Part shown: piece by piece, positions 1 through 9,356 of the stretch
How the letters are laid out: every line of letters starts with the position of its first letter
Position numbering within the stretch: the stretch's first letter is position 1
Source of the DNA: Micromonospora sp. WMMA1363
GTDB taxonomy: Bacteria; Actinomycetota; Actinomycetes; Mycobacteriales; Micromonosporaceae
DNA: 64,000 nt
Assembly: GCF_030345795.1 (NCBI RefSeq)
Contig: NZ_JAUALB010000001.1
Coordinates: 548,501-612,500, forward strand
Reading direction: 5' to 3'
Notes under the pieces: generated by a model
Database searches by the model: none
Told to the model about the DNA's origin: nothing
Seen by the model: only the letters and a program-made list of their open reading frames with translations
Translations under genes and position numbers: made by a program

Positions 1-261
1 CCGATGGTGCAGGCCGACGCGCGTCGCGTCCGGGTGCGCAACGTGATCGGCTCGTACGAGCTGCCCTGGGAGGTCGTGCGGGGGGTCCGCTTCGACCGGG
101 GTGCGCCCTGGGCGAGCCTGGAACTGCACGACGACGACCTGCTGCCGATGGTGGCCCTCCAGGCCGCCGACAAGGAGCTGGCCGTCGAGGGGGTTCGGGC
201 GCTGCGCCGCCTGCACCAGGCCCATCTGACCGACCAGGCCGAGCGCACCCCCGGTCGCTGA
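1..261 (+). CDS. PH-domain protein, C-terminal part (cut by window edge)
   Basis: The frame is open from the window's first base to TGA at 259-261, so the gene starts upstream. An ATG at 4 is present but is probably internal. The visible residues (for example [17 protein letters not shown] and [17 protein letters not shown]) fit the small bacterial PH-like domain of actinobacterial membrane proteins, in which transmembrane helices normally come first; those would lie outside the window. No enzymatic motif is visible. Its role is unknown. The fit to the PH family is from the pattern only. Confidence 0.6.
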   Translation, partial: PMVQADARRVRVRNVIGSYELPWEVVRGVRFDRGAPWASLELHDDDLLPMVALQAADKELAVEGVRALRRLHQAHLTDQAERTPGR

Positions 262-426
262 CCCACCACCGCCCCGCTCGGTTCCACGGCAGGGGCCGCA
301 ACGCGCGGTCAAGGCGTGCGCTCCCGCAGCGGGCTCGGGTTCGGGTTCGGCTGCTCGCCTCGGATGCTGGACGACGTCCCCGGGAGGCTGGACCGGGCGG
401 GCCCGGGTCCTCTCCCGCCGCCCGGT

Positions 427-455
427 TTGGGGAGGCCGCGACGGGGGTGTAGTGT
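427..455 (+). promoter_or_regulatory. Candidate promoter of the infC operon
   Basis: TTGGGG at 427-432 and TAGTGT at 450-455 are separated by 17 bases, a sigma70-like arrangement. A start near 462 would give a leader of about 250 bases before infC. This is inferred from the match alone. Confidence 0.35.
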
Positions 456-654
456 TGTGGGGTCGACCAGGCTGTCCGCGGGTGCGCGGCGGTCATGAAA
501 GTGGAGCGCCCTGCTCCCACCCGAGTCGCCGCACCGGTGGCCGGGTCCGGTCATCGGTTCCGGGCACGTCCCGGTTCCGGATGCGCGATCCTGTGATCGT
601 GCCGACCGGTCGAGCGGGCCCTGGCATGTGCTGGGGCCTTCTGCTTTCCGGGGT

Positions 655-674
655 CGGCTCCCATCCGGGAGCCG
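655..674 (+). promoter_or_regulatory. Leader hairpin upstream of the infC ribosome-binding site
   Basis: A perfect 8-bp stem with a 4-base loop ends 30 bases before the GAGGAG ribosome-binding site. It is a candidate regulatory stem of the infC leader. It has no T-tract, so it is unlikely to be a simple terminator. Confidence 0.4.
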
Positions 675-715
675 CGGGGTCGGCCACGCAGGAAGAATCG
701 ACTCGAGGAGGCCCC

Positions 716-1345
716 ATCAGCGTCGAACCACGCGTGAACGAGCAGATCCGGGCACGTGAGGTCCGACTGGTCGGCCCTGAAGGTGAGCAGGTGGGCATCG
801 TCCCGCTGGAGCGCGCCCTTCAGCTGGCCGCGGACGTCGACCTGGACCTGGTCGAGGTTGCGCCGATGGCGCGCCCACCGGTGTGCAAGCTCATGGACTT
901 CGGCAAGTTCAAGTATGAGAGCGCACTGAAGGCGCGCGAAGCGCGGCGTAACCAGCAGCAGACCGTCATCAAGGAGATGAAGCTCCGGCCAAAGATCGAC
1001 CCGCACGACTACGAGACCAAGAAGGGTCACGTGGTGCGGTTCCTCAAGGCCGGCGACAAGGTCAAGGTGACGATCATGTTCCGCGGTCGGGAGCAGAGCC
1101 GCCCGGAGCTGGGGTACCGGCTCCTGCGCCGACTCGAGTCCGAGATCTCGGAGCTGGGGTACGTCGAGGCCGCGCCGAAGCAGGACGGCCGAAATATGAT
1201 CATGGTGCTTGCGCCGCACCGCGCCACCAAGGCCGCCGCCACGGCGGCCCGCGGTAGCGCACTGCCGCGGGGCGAGCGGGAATCCGGCGCCGCCGAGGCG
1301 CCGCCGGCCGAGGCGGCCGGGCCCGCCGGGAGCACCGGCGAGTAA
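716..1345 (+). CDS. infC: Translation initiation factor IF-3, rare ATC start
   Basis: IF-3 binds the 30S subunit, keeps it apart from 50S and checks the start codon during initiation. The protein is 209 residues. The N-terminal domain has the [20 protein letters not shown] opening and [15 protein letters not shown]; the C-terminal domain has [20 protein letters not shown] and [13 protein letters not shown]. The start is placed at ATC 716 because GAGGAG at 705-710 lies five bases upstream and IF-3 homology begins there; GTG 734 is the nearest ordinary codon but is badly spaced. The longer frame to 452 has no family likeness. infC is known to use AUU or AUC in many bacteria so that IF-3 represses its own synthesis. 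The last 30 residues are Ala/Glu/Pro-rich and not conserved. rpmI follows after 20 bases. Confidence 0.95.
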   Translation: MSVEPRVNEQIRAREVRLVGPEGEQVGIVPLERALQLAADVDLDLVEVAPMARPPVCKLMDFGKFKYESALKAREARRNQQQTVIKEMKLRPKIDPHDYETKKGHVVRFLKAGDKVKVTIMFRGREQSRPELGYRLLRRLESEISELGYVEAAPKQDGRNMIMVLAPHRATKAAATAARGSALPRGERESGAAEAPPAEAAGPAGSTGE

Positions 1346-1365
1346 CAGGGGAGAAGACGTTCCAC

Positions 1366-1560
1366 ATGCCGAAGATGAAGAGCCACACCGGGATGGGTAA
1401 GCGCGTCCGGCTGACCGGCAAGGGCAAGGTCGTTGCCCAGCAGGCCGGCCTGCGTCACAACCTGGAGAAGAAGCCCTCCACCCGGACCCGCCGGCTGACC
1501 GGCACCGTCGAGCTGGCCAAGGCTGACGTGAAGCGCATCAAGAAGCTGCTCGGCCGCTGA
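1366..1560 (+). CDS. rpmI: 50S ribosomal protein L35
   Basis: This is a 64-residue basic protein of the large ribosomal subunit, with the family opening MPKMKSHTGMGKRVR and the NLEKKPSTRTRRL core, at the normal family length. GGGGAG about 12 bases ahead of ATG supports the start. It is the second gene of the infC-rpmI-rplT operon and probably shares its leader control. Nothing is unusual. Confidence 0.98.
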   Translation: MPKMKSHTGMGKRVRLTGKGKVVAQQAGLRHNLEKKPSTRTRRLTGTVELAKADVKRIKKLLGR

Positions 1561-1592
1561 CGCGCGCCACCTGAACCGACGAAGGAGTTGAG

Positions 1593-1985
1593 ATGGCACG
1601 CGTCAAGCGGGCTGTGAACGCCCAGAAGAAGCGCCGTACCCTGCTGGAGACCGCGAGCGGCTACCGCGGTCAGCGCTCCCGCCTGTACCGCAAGGCCAAG
1701 GAGCAGGTGCTGCACTCGATGCAGTACGCCTACCGGGACCGTCGCGACCGCAAGGGTGACTTCCGGCAGCTGTGGATCCAGCGGATCAACGCGGGCGCCC
1801 GCGCCAACGGGATGACCTACAACCGCCTGATCCAGGGACTGCGCCTGGCCGGCATCGAGGTCGACCGGAAGATCCTGGCCGACCTGGCCGTCAACGACGC
1901 CGCCGCGTTCGCGGCGATCGTCGAACTGGCCCGCGCCGCCGTGGCGGAGCAGGGCACCGGTGGCGCCGCGGCCCAGGCCGCCTGA
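1593..1985 (+). CDS. rplT: 50S ribosomal protein L20
   Basis: L20 binds 23S rRNA and is needed early in 50S assembly. The 130-residue protein opens [19 protein letters not shown], with [33 protein letters not shown] and [16 protein letters not shown] following in the family order. AAGGAG seven bases before ATG supports the start. The C-terminal 12 residues are Ala/Gly-rich and variable. In other bacteria L20 represses this operon through the infC leader, so the hairpins at 583-674 may be its target; that is inference. Confidence 0.98.
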   Translation: MARVKRAVNAQKKRRTLLETASGYRGQRSRLYRKAKEQVLHSMQYAYRDRRDRKGDFRQLWIQRINAGARANGMTYNRLIQGLRLAGIEVDRKILADLAVNDAAAFAAIVELARAAVAEQGTGGAAAQAA

Positions 1986-2017
1986 CCACCGCCCACGGTC
2001 GGATCGAGGCGTCTCCC

Positions 2018-2908
2018 ATGCAGCCAGTACCGCGCGGGAGGCGCCTCGACGCCGTCTTGGGGCCGTTCACCCCGCGTACCCCGCGGGTCGTGGCCGCCCG
2101 CCGGCTTCAGCGCCGCCGCGACCGCGAGGCCACCGGCCGGTTCCTGACCGAGGGACCGCAGGCCGTCCGGGAAGCCCTCGCCCGGCCCCGCACGGTCCTG
2201 GAGCTCTTCGGCACGCCGGCGGCCCTCGACCGGTACTCGGATCTGGCCGCCCGGGCGGCCGCCGACGACGTTCCGGTCTCCGAGGTCACCGCGGAGGCGC
2301 TCGCCGCGCTCACCGAGACCGTCGCCCCGCAGGGCCTGGTAGCGGTGTGCCGGCACCTCGACGTGCCCCTGGACGCCGCCCTCGGGCGCCAGCCGCGGCT
2401 GGTCGCGGTCCTTGCCGGCATCCGCGACCCGGGTAACGCCGGCACCGTCCTGCGTACCGCCGACGCGGCCGGCGCGCAGACGGTCGTCTTCGCCGGCGAA
2501 GCCGTCGACCCCTACAACGGCAAGGCCGTGCGGGCGTCGGCCGGCAGCCTCTTCCACGTTGACGTGGTACGCGCGCCCGACTCCCTTGTGGTGGTCGGCG
2601 CGCTGCGGGCCGCCGGGCTCGCCGTGCTGGCCACCACCGGGTCCGGCGCGGCCGACCTGGACGACCTCGCCGACGCCGGCCGGCTGGTCGCTCCCACCGC
2701 GTGGCTTTTCGGCTCAGAGGCGCACGGGCTGCCCGAGGAACTGACCGCCGCCGCCGATGCCCGGGTCCGGGTGCCGCTGCACGGACGTGCCGAGAGCCTG
2801 AACCTGGCTGCGGCCGCGGCGGTGTGCCTGTACGCTTCAGCGAGAGCGCAGCGACGGCCGTCGAGTGGTCGCGCGGCCGAGACTGCAGGGGAGAGCAGCC
2901 GCCCATGA
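2018..2908 (+). CDS. SpoU/TrmH-family 2'-O RNA methyltransferase (TsnR-like)
   Basis: The predicted reaction is SAM-dependent 2'-O-methylation of rRNA. At 296 residues it shows the three knotted SPOUT motifs: IRDPGNAGTVLRTADAAGA (N, G and catalytic R), LFGSEAHGLP, and ESLNLAAAAAVCLYASA. The N-terminal part is the substrate-binding domain typical of 23S or tsnR-like methylases. ATG 2018 has GAGG at 2006-2009. TTG 2057 is an alternative and gives the shorter start common in relatives, but its purine tract is 15 bases away. The position just after rplT and before pheS matches other actinobacteria. Its stop overlaps the start of a small ORF (ATGA at 2905). Confidence 0.88.
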   Translation: MQPVPRGRRLDAVLGPFTPRTPRVVAARRLQRRRDREATGRFLTEGPQAVREALARPRTVLELFGTPAALDRYSDLAARAAADDVPVSEVTAEALAALTETVAPQGLVAVCRHLDVPLDAALGRQPRLVAVLAGIRDPGNAGTVLRTADAAGAQTVVFAGEAVDPYNGKAVRASAGSLFHVDVVRAPDSLVVVGALRAAGLAVLATTGSGAADLDDLADAGRLVAPTAWLFGSEAHGLPEELTAAADARVRVPLHGRAESLNLAAAAAVCLYASARAQRRPSSGRAAETAGESSRP

Positions 2909-2932
2909 ACGCGCCACGGCGTTCGTTTAGCC

Positions 2933-4181
<1,249 letters not shown>

Positions 4182-4184
4182 GTC

Positions 4185-6764
4185 ATGCGAGTTTCTGTCA
4201 GTTGGCTGCGCGAGCACGTCGACCTGCCGACCCACCTGGCCCCGGCCGATGTGGAGCAGGCTCTGGTGAACCTCGGCCTCGAGGTCGAGTCCATCGTGGA
4301 TTTGGGCGAGACGGTCACCGGGTCGCTGGTGGTGGGTGCGGTCCGCGAGATCGAGGAGCTGACCGGCTTCAAGAAGCCGATCCGGTTCTGCCTCGTCGAC
4401 GTGGGCGGCGCCAACGGCACCGGCGAACTCCAGGAGATCGTTTGCGGCGCGCGGAATTTCGCCGTCGGTGACCGGGTGGTGGTGATCCTGCCCGGCGGCG
4501 TGCTGCCCGGCAACTTCGCCATCGGGGCGCGCAAGACGTACGGGCGCAACTCCAGCGGCATGATCTGCTCGGCGAAGGAACTGGGTCTGGGCGACGACCA
4601 CGCGGGCATCATCGTGCTACCCGCGTCCAGCCCGGCCGAGCCGGGCGACGACGCCCGGCCGGCGGTCGGGCTCGACGACGTGGTGGTCGAGGTCGAGCTG
4701 ACCCCGGACCGCGGCTACCAGATGTCGGTGCGCGGCATCGCCCGCGAGCTGGCCCAAGCCCTCGGGGTGCCGTTCCGCGACCCGGGGCTCGCGCCCGCGC
4801 CGGGCGCGACCGAGCAGCCGGCGTACCCGGTCGAGGTGCGGGACCCGGTCGGTTGCGACCGGTTCGCCGCCCGGATGGTCCGCGGTGTCGACCCGGCCGC
4901 GCCGTCGCCCGCCTGGATGGTGCGGCGGCTCACCACCGCCGGGATCCGGAGCCTCTCGCTTCCGGTGGACATCACCAACTACGTGATGCTCGAGCTGGGT
5001 CAGCCGATGCACGCGTTCGACGCCGACCGGATCGCCGGCCCGCTGGTGGTTCGCCGTGCCGAGTCGGGCGAGAAGCTGACCACCCTGGACGGTGTCTCCC
5101 GGGCACTCGTCGGGGAGGACATGGTGATCTGCGACGCCGGGCTGCCGAACCCCGTCGCGGGTGACGGCGCCGGCGCCCCGATCTCGCTCGCCGCGGTGAT
5201 GGGTGGGGAGAACAGCGAGGTGGTCGGGGGCACCACGAACGTGCTCTTCGAGGCCGCCCACTGGGATCCGGTGACGGTCGGGCGCACCGCCCGCCGGCAC
5301 AAGCTGTTCAGCGAGGCCGCGAAGCGCTGGGAGCGGGGGGTCGATCCGGCGCTGCCGTTGGTCGCCATCGAGCGGGCGGTCCGGCTGCTGGTCGAACACG
5401 GCGGTGGCACCGCCGGTGCGGAGATCCTCGACATCGACCACGTGCCGCCCCGGACGCCGGTCACCATTCCGGCCGACCTGCCCAGTCGGCGGGTCGGGGT
5501 GGAGTATTCCCCGACCCGGGTGGGCGCCCTGCTGGAACAGGTGGGCTGTGCGGTCGTGGTTGGCGCGGACCGGCTCGCCGAGGACCCGGGCGAGGTGGGC
5601 GTCCCGGCCGGCGGCGTGGTGGCGTTGACCGTCACCCCGCCGACCTGGCGGCCGGACCTCACCGACCCGGCCGACCTGGTCGAGGAGGTGGTCCGCCTCG
5701 ACGGGTACGACAAGGTGCCGTCGGTGCTGCCGGTGGCGCCCGCCGGCCGGGGGTTGACCTGGCAGCAGCGACGCCGGCGGGCGGTCGCCCGGGCGCTCGC
5801 CGACCAGGGGTACGTCGAGGTGCTGGCGCAGCCGTTCGTCGCCCCCGAACTGGCCGACCTGCTCGGACTGTCGGCCGACGACCCGCGCCGGCATGCGGTC
5901 CGGCTGGCCAACCCGTTGTCGGAGGAGGAGCCGCTGCTGCGTACCACGCTGCTGGGCCCGCTGCTCGGCATGCTCCGGCGCAACCTCGGCCGGGGCCAGC
6001 GCGACCTCGCCCTGTACGAGATCGGCTCGGTTTTCCTCCCACGTCCGGACGCGGGTGTTCCACCGCGGATGGGGGTGGAACAGCGCCCGTCGGACGCGGT
6101 GTTCGCCGCCGCCGACGCGGTCCTGCCGGACCAGCCCCGGCACGTCGCCGTGGTGCTCGCCGGAGAGGTCGAGCAGACCGGCTGGTGGGGCGCGGGCCGC
6201 GCGGCCGGCTGGGCGGACGCCGTCCAGGCGGGTCGCGATGTCCTCGCCGTCGCCGGTGTCCCAGGCGGCCAGGTCACCGTGCGGGCTGCCGAGTACGCGC
6301 CCTGGCACCCCGGTCGGTGCGCGCAGCTGCTGGTCGGTGGCGCCGTCGTCGGGTACGCGGGCGAGCTGCATCCGGCGGTCGTCGCGGCGCTGGAGTTGCC
6401 GCGGCGCAGCTGCGCCATGGAGCTGAACCTGGACGCGGTGCCCGCCGCGCCGATGCTCCAGGCGCCGGCCGTCTCGTCGTTCCCGCCCGCGCTGATCGAT
6501 GTCGCCCTGGTCGTCGACGCGTCGGTCCCCGCAGCGCAGGTTCAGCAGGCGCTGGTCGAGGGCGCCGGCGAGCTGCTGGAGTCGGTCCGCCTGTTCGACG
6601 TGTACGCCGCCGAGCAGCTGGGGGCGGGCCGCCGGTCGCTGGCGTACAAGCTGACGTTCCGGGCGCCCGACCGCACGCTGACGGTGGAGGAGGCGGTGGC
6701 CGCCCGCGACGCGGCGGTGGCCCGCGCCGCCGAACGCCACGACGCCACCCTCCGCGGCGCCTGA
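4185..6764 (+). CDS. pheT: Phenylalanyl-tRNA synthetase beta subunit
   Basis: The beta chain of PheRS edits mischarged Tyr-tRNA-Phe and binds the tRNA. The protein is 859 residues, somewhat longer than the usual 790-830. In order it has an EMAP/OB-fold tRNA-binding domain (about 40-155, KKPIRFCLVDVGG and CGARNFAVGDRVVV), the B3/B4 editing domain (about 220-400, SLPVDITNYVMLELGQPMHA), B5 (TPPTWRPDLTDPADLVEEVV), the catalytic-like core and a C-terminal FDX-ACB domain (SSFPPALIDVALVVDAS and LTFRAPDRTLTVEE). The ribosome-binding site is weak (GGAG 4166-4169), so translation is probably coupled to the repeat-derived mini-ORF. A strong terminator follows. Confidence 0.97.
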   Translation: MRVSVSWLREHVDLPTHLAPADVEQALVNLGLEVESIVDLGETVTGSLVVGAVREIEELTGFKKPIRFCLVDVGGANGTGELQEIVCGARNFAVGDRVVVILPGGVLPGNFAIGARKTYGRNSSGMICSAKELGLGDDHAGIIVLPASSPAEPGDDARPAVGLDDVVVEVELTPDRGYQMSVRGIARELAQALGVPFRDPGLAPAPGATEQPAYPVEVRDPVGCDRFAARMVRGVDPAAPSPAWMVRRLTTAGIRSLSLPVDITNYVMLELGQPMHAFDADRIAGPLVVRRAESGEKLTTLDGVSRALVGEDMVICDAGLPNPVAGDGAGAPISLAAVMGGENSEVVGGTTNVLFEAAHWDPVTVGRTARRHKLFSEAAKRWERGVDPALPLVAIERAVRLLVEHGGGTAGAEILDIDHVPPRTPVTIPADLPSRRVGVEYSPTRVGALLEQVGCAVVVGADRLAEDPGEVGVPAGGVVALTVTPPTWRPDLTDPADLVEEVVRLDGYDKVPSVLPVAPAGRGLTWQQRRRRAVARALADQGYVEVLAQPFVAPELADLLGLSADDPRRHAVRLANPLSEEEPLLRTTLLGPLLGMLRRNLGRGQRDLALYEIGSVFLPRPDAGVPPRMGVEQRPSDAVFAAADAVLPDQPRHVAVVLAGEVEQTGWWGAGRAAGWADAVQAGRDVLAVAGVPGGQVTVRAAEYAPWHPGRCAQLLVGGAVVGYAGELHPAVVAALELPRRSCAMELNLDAVPAAPMLQAPAVSSFPPALIDVALVVDASVPAAQVQQALVEGAGELLESVRLFDVYAAEQLGAGRRSLAYKLTFRAPDRTLTVEEAVAARDAAVARAAERHDATLRGA

Positions 6765-6818
6765 ACAGTGGGGAAGGCCCCCTCTCGCGGCCATCCCGGT
6801 TCATCCCGCTGATCACCC

Positions 6819-6847
6819 GGCCCGCCCCGTTTCGTGCGGGGCGGGCC
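6819..6847 (+). terminator. Terminator after pheT
   Basis: GGCCCGCCCCG 6819-6829 pairs perfectly with CGGGGCGGGCC 6837-6847 around a 7-base loop, followed by TCTTT. The 11-bp GC stem with a short T-rich tail is a good intrinsic terminator separating pheST from the arg operon. Confidence 0.85.
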
Positions 6848-6883
6848 TCTTTGCCGGCTACCTGTCGGCATCCTCATCATTTA

Positions 6884-6901
6884 CATGCAGCAGATTGCAT
6901 G
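6884..6901 (+). promoter_or_regulatory. ARG box (ArgR operator) of the arginine operon
   Basis: CATGCA 6884-6889 and TGCATG 6896-6901 form a perfect inverted repeat with a 6-base spacer, 18 bp in all. This matches the size and TGCAT core of actinobacterial ARG boxes. It overlaps the proposed -35 element, so ArgR binding with arginine would block RNA polymerase. argR itself is the sixth gene of this operon. Confidence 0.75.
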
Positions 6902-6923
6902 ACCATGCGGTGGCTGTTAGTCT
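6895..6923 (+). promoter_or_regulatory. Candidate arg operon promoter
   Basis: TTGCAT 6895-6900 and TAGTCT 6918-6923 are 17 bases apart, giving transcription from about 6930 and a leader of some 20 bases. TATAGT at 6930-6935 is a possible alternative -10. The first choice places the ARG box over the -35 element. Confidence 0.5.
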
Positions 6924-6950
6924 TCTTCGTATAGTCATGCGGAGGTGAGT

Positions 6951-7952
6951 ATGGGAATCCGAGTCGCCGTCGCCGGGGCGAGCGGCTACGCCGGGGGCGA
7001 GCTGGTGCGCCTGGTCGCCGGGCACCCAGAGTTCGACCTGGTGTCCGCCACGGCGCACAGCCAGGCCGGGCACCGGCTCGACGCGGTGCACCCGCAGCTC
7101 ACCGGACTGGACCTGGTGCTCACCGGGACCGACCCGATGGCCCTGGCCGACGTGGACCTCGTCTTCCTGGCTCTGCCACACGGGGAGTCGGCGGCGCTCG
7201 CCGCCCAACTTCCCCCCGACGCGCGCATCGTCGACCTCGGTGCCGATCATCGCCTCGCCGACCCGTACGACTGGGCCAACTACTACGGTGGCACCCACGC
7301 CGGGCAGTGGACCTACGGCCTGCCCGAGCTGCCCGGCCAACGGGAGCACATCGCCGCCGCCACCCGGGTGGCGAACACCGGCTGCTACGCAGCCGCGGTC
7401 ACCCTGGCGCTCGCTCCGCTGATCGCCGCTGGTGCGGCCCAAGCCGAGGACGTGGTGGCGGTCGCCGCGTCCGGCGCCTCCGGCGCCGGCAGGACCGCCA
7501 AACCCCACCTGCTCGCCAGCGAGGTGATGGGGGACCTGTCGCCGTACCGGGTCGGCGCGCACCAGCACGTTCCGGAAATCAAGCAGGCCACCGGCGCGAC
7601 CAGCCTGTCGTTTACCCCGGTGCTCGCGCCGATGCCGCGCGGCATCCTGGCCACCGTGACCGCCGTACCCGCCCGCGGCGTCGACCCGCAGGCGGTGCTC
7701 GCCGAGGCGTACGCCGACGCGCCGTTCGTGCACGTGCTGCCCGAGGGACGGTGGCCGCACACCGCCGCCACGCTCGGCTCGAACTCCTGCCACCTGCAGG
7801 CCACGGTGGATGTCGACTCCCGCCGGATGATCGTGGTGAGCGCGCTGGACAACCTCGGCAAGGGTGCCGCCGGCCAGGCCGTGCAGAACGCCAACATCAT
7901 GTGCGGTCTGCCGGAGACGGCCGGTCTGTCGGTCTGGGGAACCACGCCGTGA
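6951..7952 (+). CDS. argC: N-acetyl-gamma-glutamyl-phosphate reductase
   Basis: Third step of arginine synthesis: NADPH-dependent reduction of N-acetylglutamyl phosphate to the semialdehyde. The protein is 333 residues. GASGYAGGELVRL near the N-terminus is the nucleotide-binding loop. VANTGCYAAAV holds the catalytic Cys. HQHVPEI and DNLGKGAAGQAVQN are conserved C-terminal motifs. ATG 6951 is preferred over GTG 6945 because GGAGG 6941-6945 is then five bases away instead of overlapping. First gene of argCJBDFRGH. Its stop overlaps the GTG of a 59-codon ORF (GTGA). Confidence 0.96.
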   Translation: MGIRVAVAGASGYAGGELVRLVAGHPEFDLVSATAHSQAGHRLDAVHPQLTGLDLVLTGTDPMALADVDLVFLALPHGESAALAAQLPPDARIVDLGADHRLADPYDWANYYGGTHAGQWTYGLPELPGQREHIAAATRVANTGCYAAAVTLALAPLIAAGAAQAEDVVAVAASGASGAGRTAKPHLLASEVMGDLSPYRVGAHQHVPEIKQATGATSLSFTPVLAPMPRGILATVTAVPARGVDPQAVLAEAYADAPFVHVLPEGRWPHTAATLGSNSCHLQATVDVDSRRMIVVSALDNLGKGAAGQAVQNANIMCGLPETAGLSVWGTTP

Positions 7953-8128
7953 GCACGAGGACCGTCGTCGCGACCGAAACCGCCACGGCGAGCGCGGGCG
8001 CCGCCGCGGCACGCGGCGTGGGCACCACCAGCTCGGCGTCGCTGAGTGAGGTGGGCGCGGTGGGCGCGGTGGGCGCGCTGAGCGAGGTGGGCGCGGTGGG
8101 CGCGCTGAGCGAGGTGGGCGCAGCGTGA
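7949..8128 (+). CDS. 59-residue orphan ORF between argC and argJ, repeat-derived
   Basis: GTG 7949 overlaps the argC stop and TGA 8126-8128 overlaps the argJ GTG, so the frame is coupled on both sides. The peptide opens MSTRTVVATETATASAGAAA and ends in repeats of SEVGAVGA type. At DNA level the 3' half (about 8042-8115) is an array of two 9-bp units, GTGGGCGCG and CTGAGCGAG, in the order BAAABAABA. The 5' end GTGAGC-CGAGGA resembles the junction repeat at 10230. No protein family is recognised. It is more likely an expanded junction element kept open to preserve translational coupling than a functional gene. Confidence 0.45.
   Translation: MSTRTVVATETATASAGAAAARGVGTTSSASLSEVGAVGAVGALSEVGAVGALSEVGAA
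8042..8118. repeat. Short tandem repeats (9-bp units) between argC and argJ
   Basis: Units GTGGGCGCG and CTGAGCGAG alternate, giving a 27-bp higher-order period. Because both units are 9 bases, length changes keep the reading frame. The first B copy is CTGAGTGAG and the last A copy ends in A. Confidence 0.9.
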
Positions 8129-9297
8129 GCGTCACGACTCCCCGGGGGTTCCGGGCAGCCGGAGTGGCCGCCGGGCTCAAGACCGGCGACGCGCCCGATG
8201 TCGCCCTCGTGGTCAACGACGGCCCGGACGCCGGCGTGGCCGGCGTCTTCACCGCCAACCGGGTCAAGGCCGCTCCGGTGCTCTGGACCCAGCAGGTTGT
8301 GCACGGCGGCGTGGTCCGGGCGGTGGTCCTCAACTCCGGTGGCGCCAACGCCTGCACCGGCCCGGGTGGCTTCCAGGACACCCACACCACCGCCGAGCAC
8401 GCCGCCACCGCGCTGACGGCGGCCAGCCCGCGGCTGATGCTCGGCCCGGGTGAGGTCGCGGTCTGTTCGACGGGCCTGATCGGGGAGCGGCTGCCCATGC
8501 ATCGGCTGCTTCCCGGCGTCCGCGACGCCGTCCGGGCGCTCGGCCGCGACGGAGGATCGGCCGCCGCCGAGGCGATCATGACCACCGACACCCGGCAGAA
8601 GAGCGCGGTGGCCCACGGCAGTGGCTGGATTGTGGGGGGCATGGCCAAGGGCGCGGGGATGCTCGCCCCGTCGCTGGCGACGATGCTCTGCGTGCTCACC
8701 ACCGACGCGGTCGCCGGGCCGGAGCTGCTGGACGCCGCGCTGCGGGCCGCCTGCCGGGTGACCTTCGACCGGATCGACTCCGACGGTTGCATGTCCACCA
8801 ACGACACGGTCTTGCTGCTGGCCAGCGGCGCGAGTGGTATCACCCCGACCGAGGCGGACCTGACCGCCGTGGTCACCGCCGCCGCTCACGACCTGGCGCA
8901 GCAGCTCATCGCCGACGCCGAGGGCGCCACCAAGCAGATCGCGATCGACGTGGTCGGGGCCGCGAGTGAGGACGACGCCGTCGAGGTGGGCCGCAGCGTT
9001 GCGCGTAACAGCCTGGTCAAGACCGCGCTGTTCGGCAACGACCCGAACTGGGGGCGGATCCTTGCCGCGGTTGGCACCGCCGCCGCGGTGTTCGAGCCGG
9101 ACGCGGTCGACGTGGCGGTCAACGGCGTGTGGGTCTGCCGAAGCGGGGCAGCCGCGGAGGACCGGTCGAAGGTCGACCTGTCCGGCCGGGACGTCACGAT
9201 CCGGATCGACCTACAGGCCGGCGGCGCCGCCGCGACCATCTGGACCAACGACCTGTCGCACGCGTACGTGCACGAGAACTCGGCGTACCCGACGTGA
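8125..9297 (+). CDS. argJ: Bifunctional ornithine acetyltransferase / N-acetylglutamate synthase
   Basis: ArgJ moves the acetyl group from N-acetylornithine to glutamate, closing the acetyl cycle, and may also make N-acetylglutamate from acetyl-CoA. The protein is 390 residues. [21 protein letters not shown] contains the self-cleavage site, before the Thr in LATML, that gives alpha and beta chains. GNDPNWGRI and the C-terminal [14 protein letters not shown] are also family features. It starts at GTG 8125 overlapping the stop of the preceding small ORF. Its own TGA is overlapped by GTG 9294, the first codon of another junction repeat. Confidence 0.96.
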   Translation: MSVTTPRGFRAAGVAAGLKTGDAPDVALVVNDGPDAGVAGVFTANRVKAAPVLWTQQVVHGGVVRAVVLNSGGANACTGPGGFQDTHTTAEHAATALTAASPRLMLGPGEVAVCSTGLIGERLPMHRLLPGVRDAVRALGRDGGSAAAEAIMTTDTRQKSAVAHGSGWIVGGMAKGAGMLAPSLATMLCVLTTDAVAGPELLDAALRAACRVTFDRIDSDGCMSTNDTVLLLASGASGITPTEADLTAVVTAAAHDLAQQLIADAEGATKQIAIDVVGAASEDDAVEVGRSVARNSLVKTALFGNDPNWGRILAAVGTAAAVFEPDAVDVAVNGVWVCRSGAAAEDRSKVDLSGRDVTIRIDLQAGGAAATIWTNDLSHAYVHENSAYPT

Positions 9298-9344
9298 GCG
9301 CGAACAACGCGACGGAGCGGGGTCCCGCGGTCGCGAAGGGAAAG
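9294..9344 (+). repeat. Degenerate junction repeat between argJ and argB
   Basis: GTGAGCGCG and the block CCCGCGGTCGCGAAGGG align with the full repeat at 10230. The copy is in frame with argB from GTG 9294, so initiation there by coupling would add 21 repeat-derived residues ([18 protein letters not shown] and so on) to ArgB. Confidence 0.6.
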
Positions 9345-9356
9345 ACGGGCACGGAC

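Larger units (their letters stand above)
262..715 (+). other. Gene-free stretch holding the infC leader
   Basis: These 454 bases lie between the PH-domain gene and infC. They hold a candidate promoter near 427-455 and then at least two strong hairpins. GCGCGATC 583-590 pairs with GATCGTGC 595-602 around loop CTGT. CGGCTCCC 655-662 pairs with GGGAGCCG 667-674 around loop ATCC. A long structured leader before infC-rpmI-rplT is a usual place for autogenous control by L20 or IF-3, but no known leader family was matched. No convincing protein-coding gene is seen here on either strand. Confidence 0.5.

Noticed and set aside
452..715. Extended N-terminus for infC from GTG 452
   Set aside because: The 88 extra residues have no IF-3 likeness, cover a structured leader and lack a ribosome-binding site, while GAGGAG fits ATC 716.
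4617..6794. 725-codon antisense frame opposite pheT
   Set aside because: It is a shadow of the high-GC coding strand; the pheT reading has full family domains and this frame has none.
6858..8876. 672-codon antisense frame opposite argC-argJ
   Set aside because: Low-complexity Ser/Pro/Arg composition, no family likeness, lies on top of two well-supported genes.
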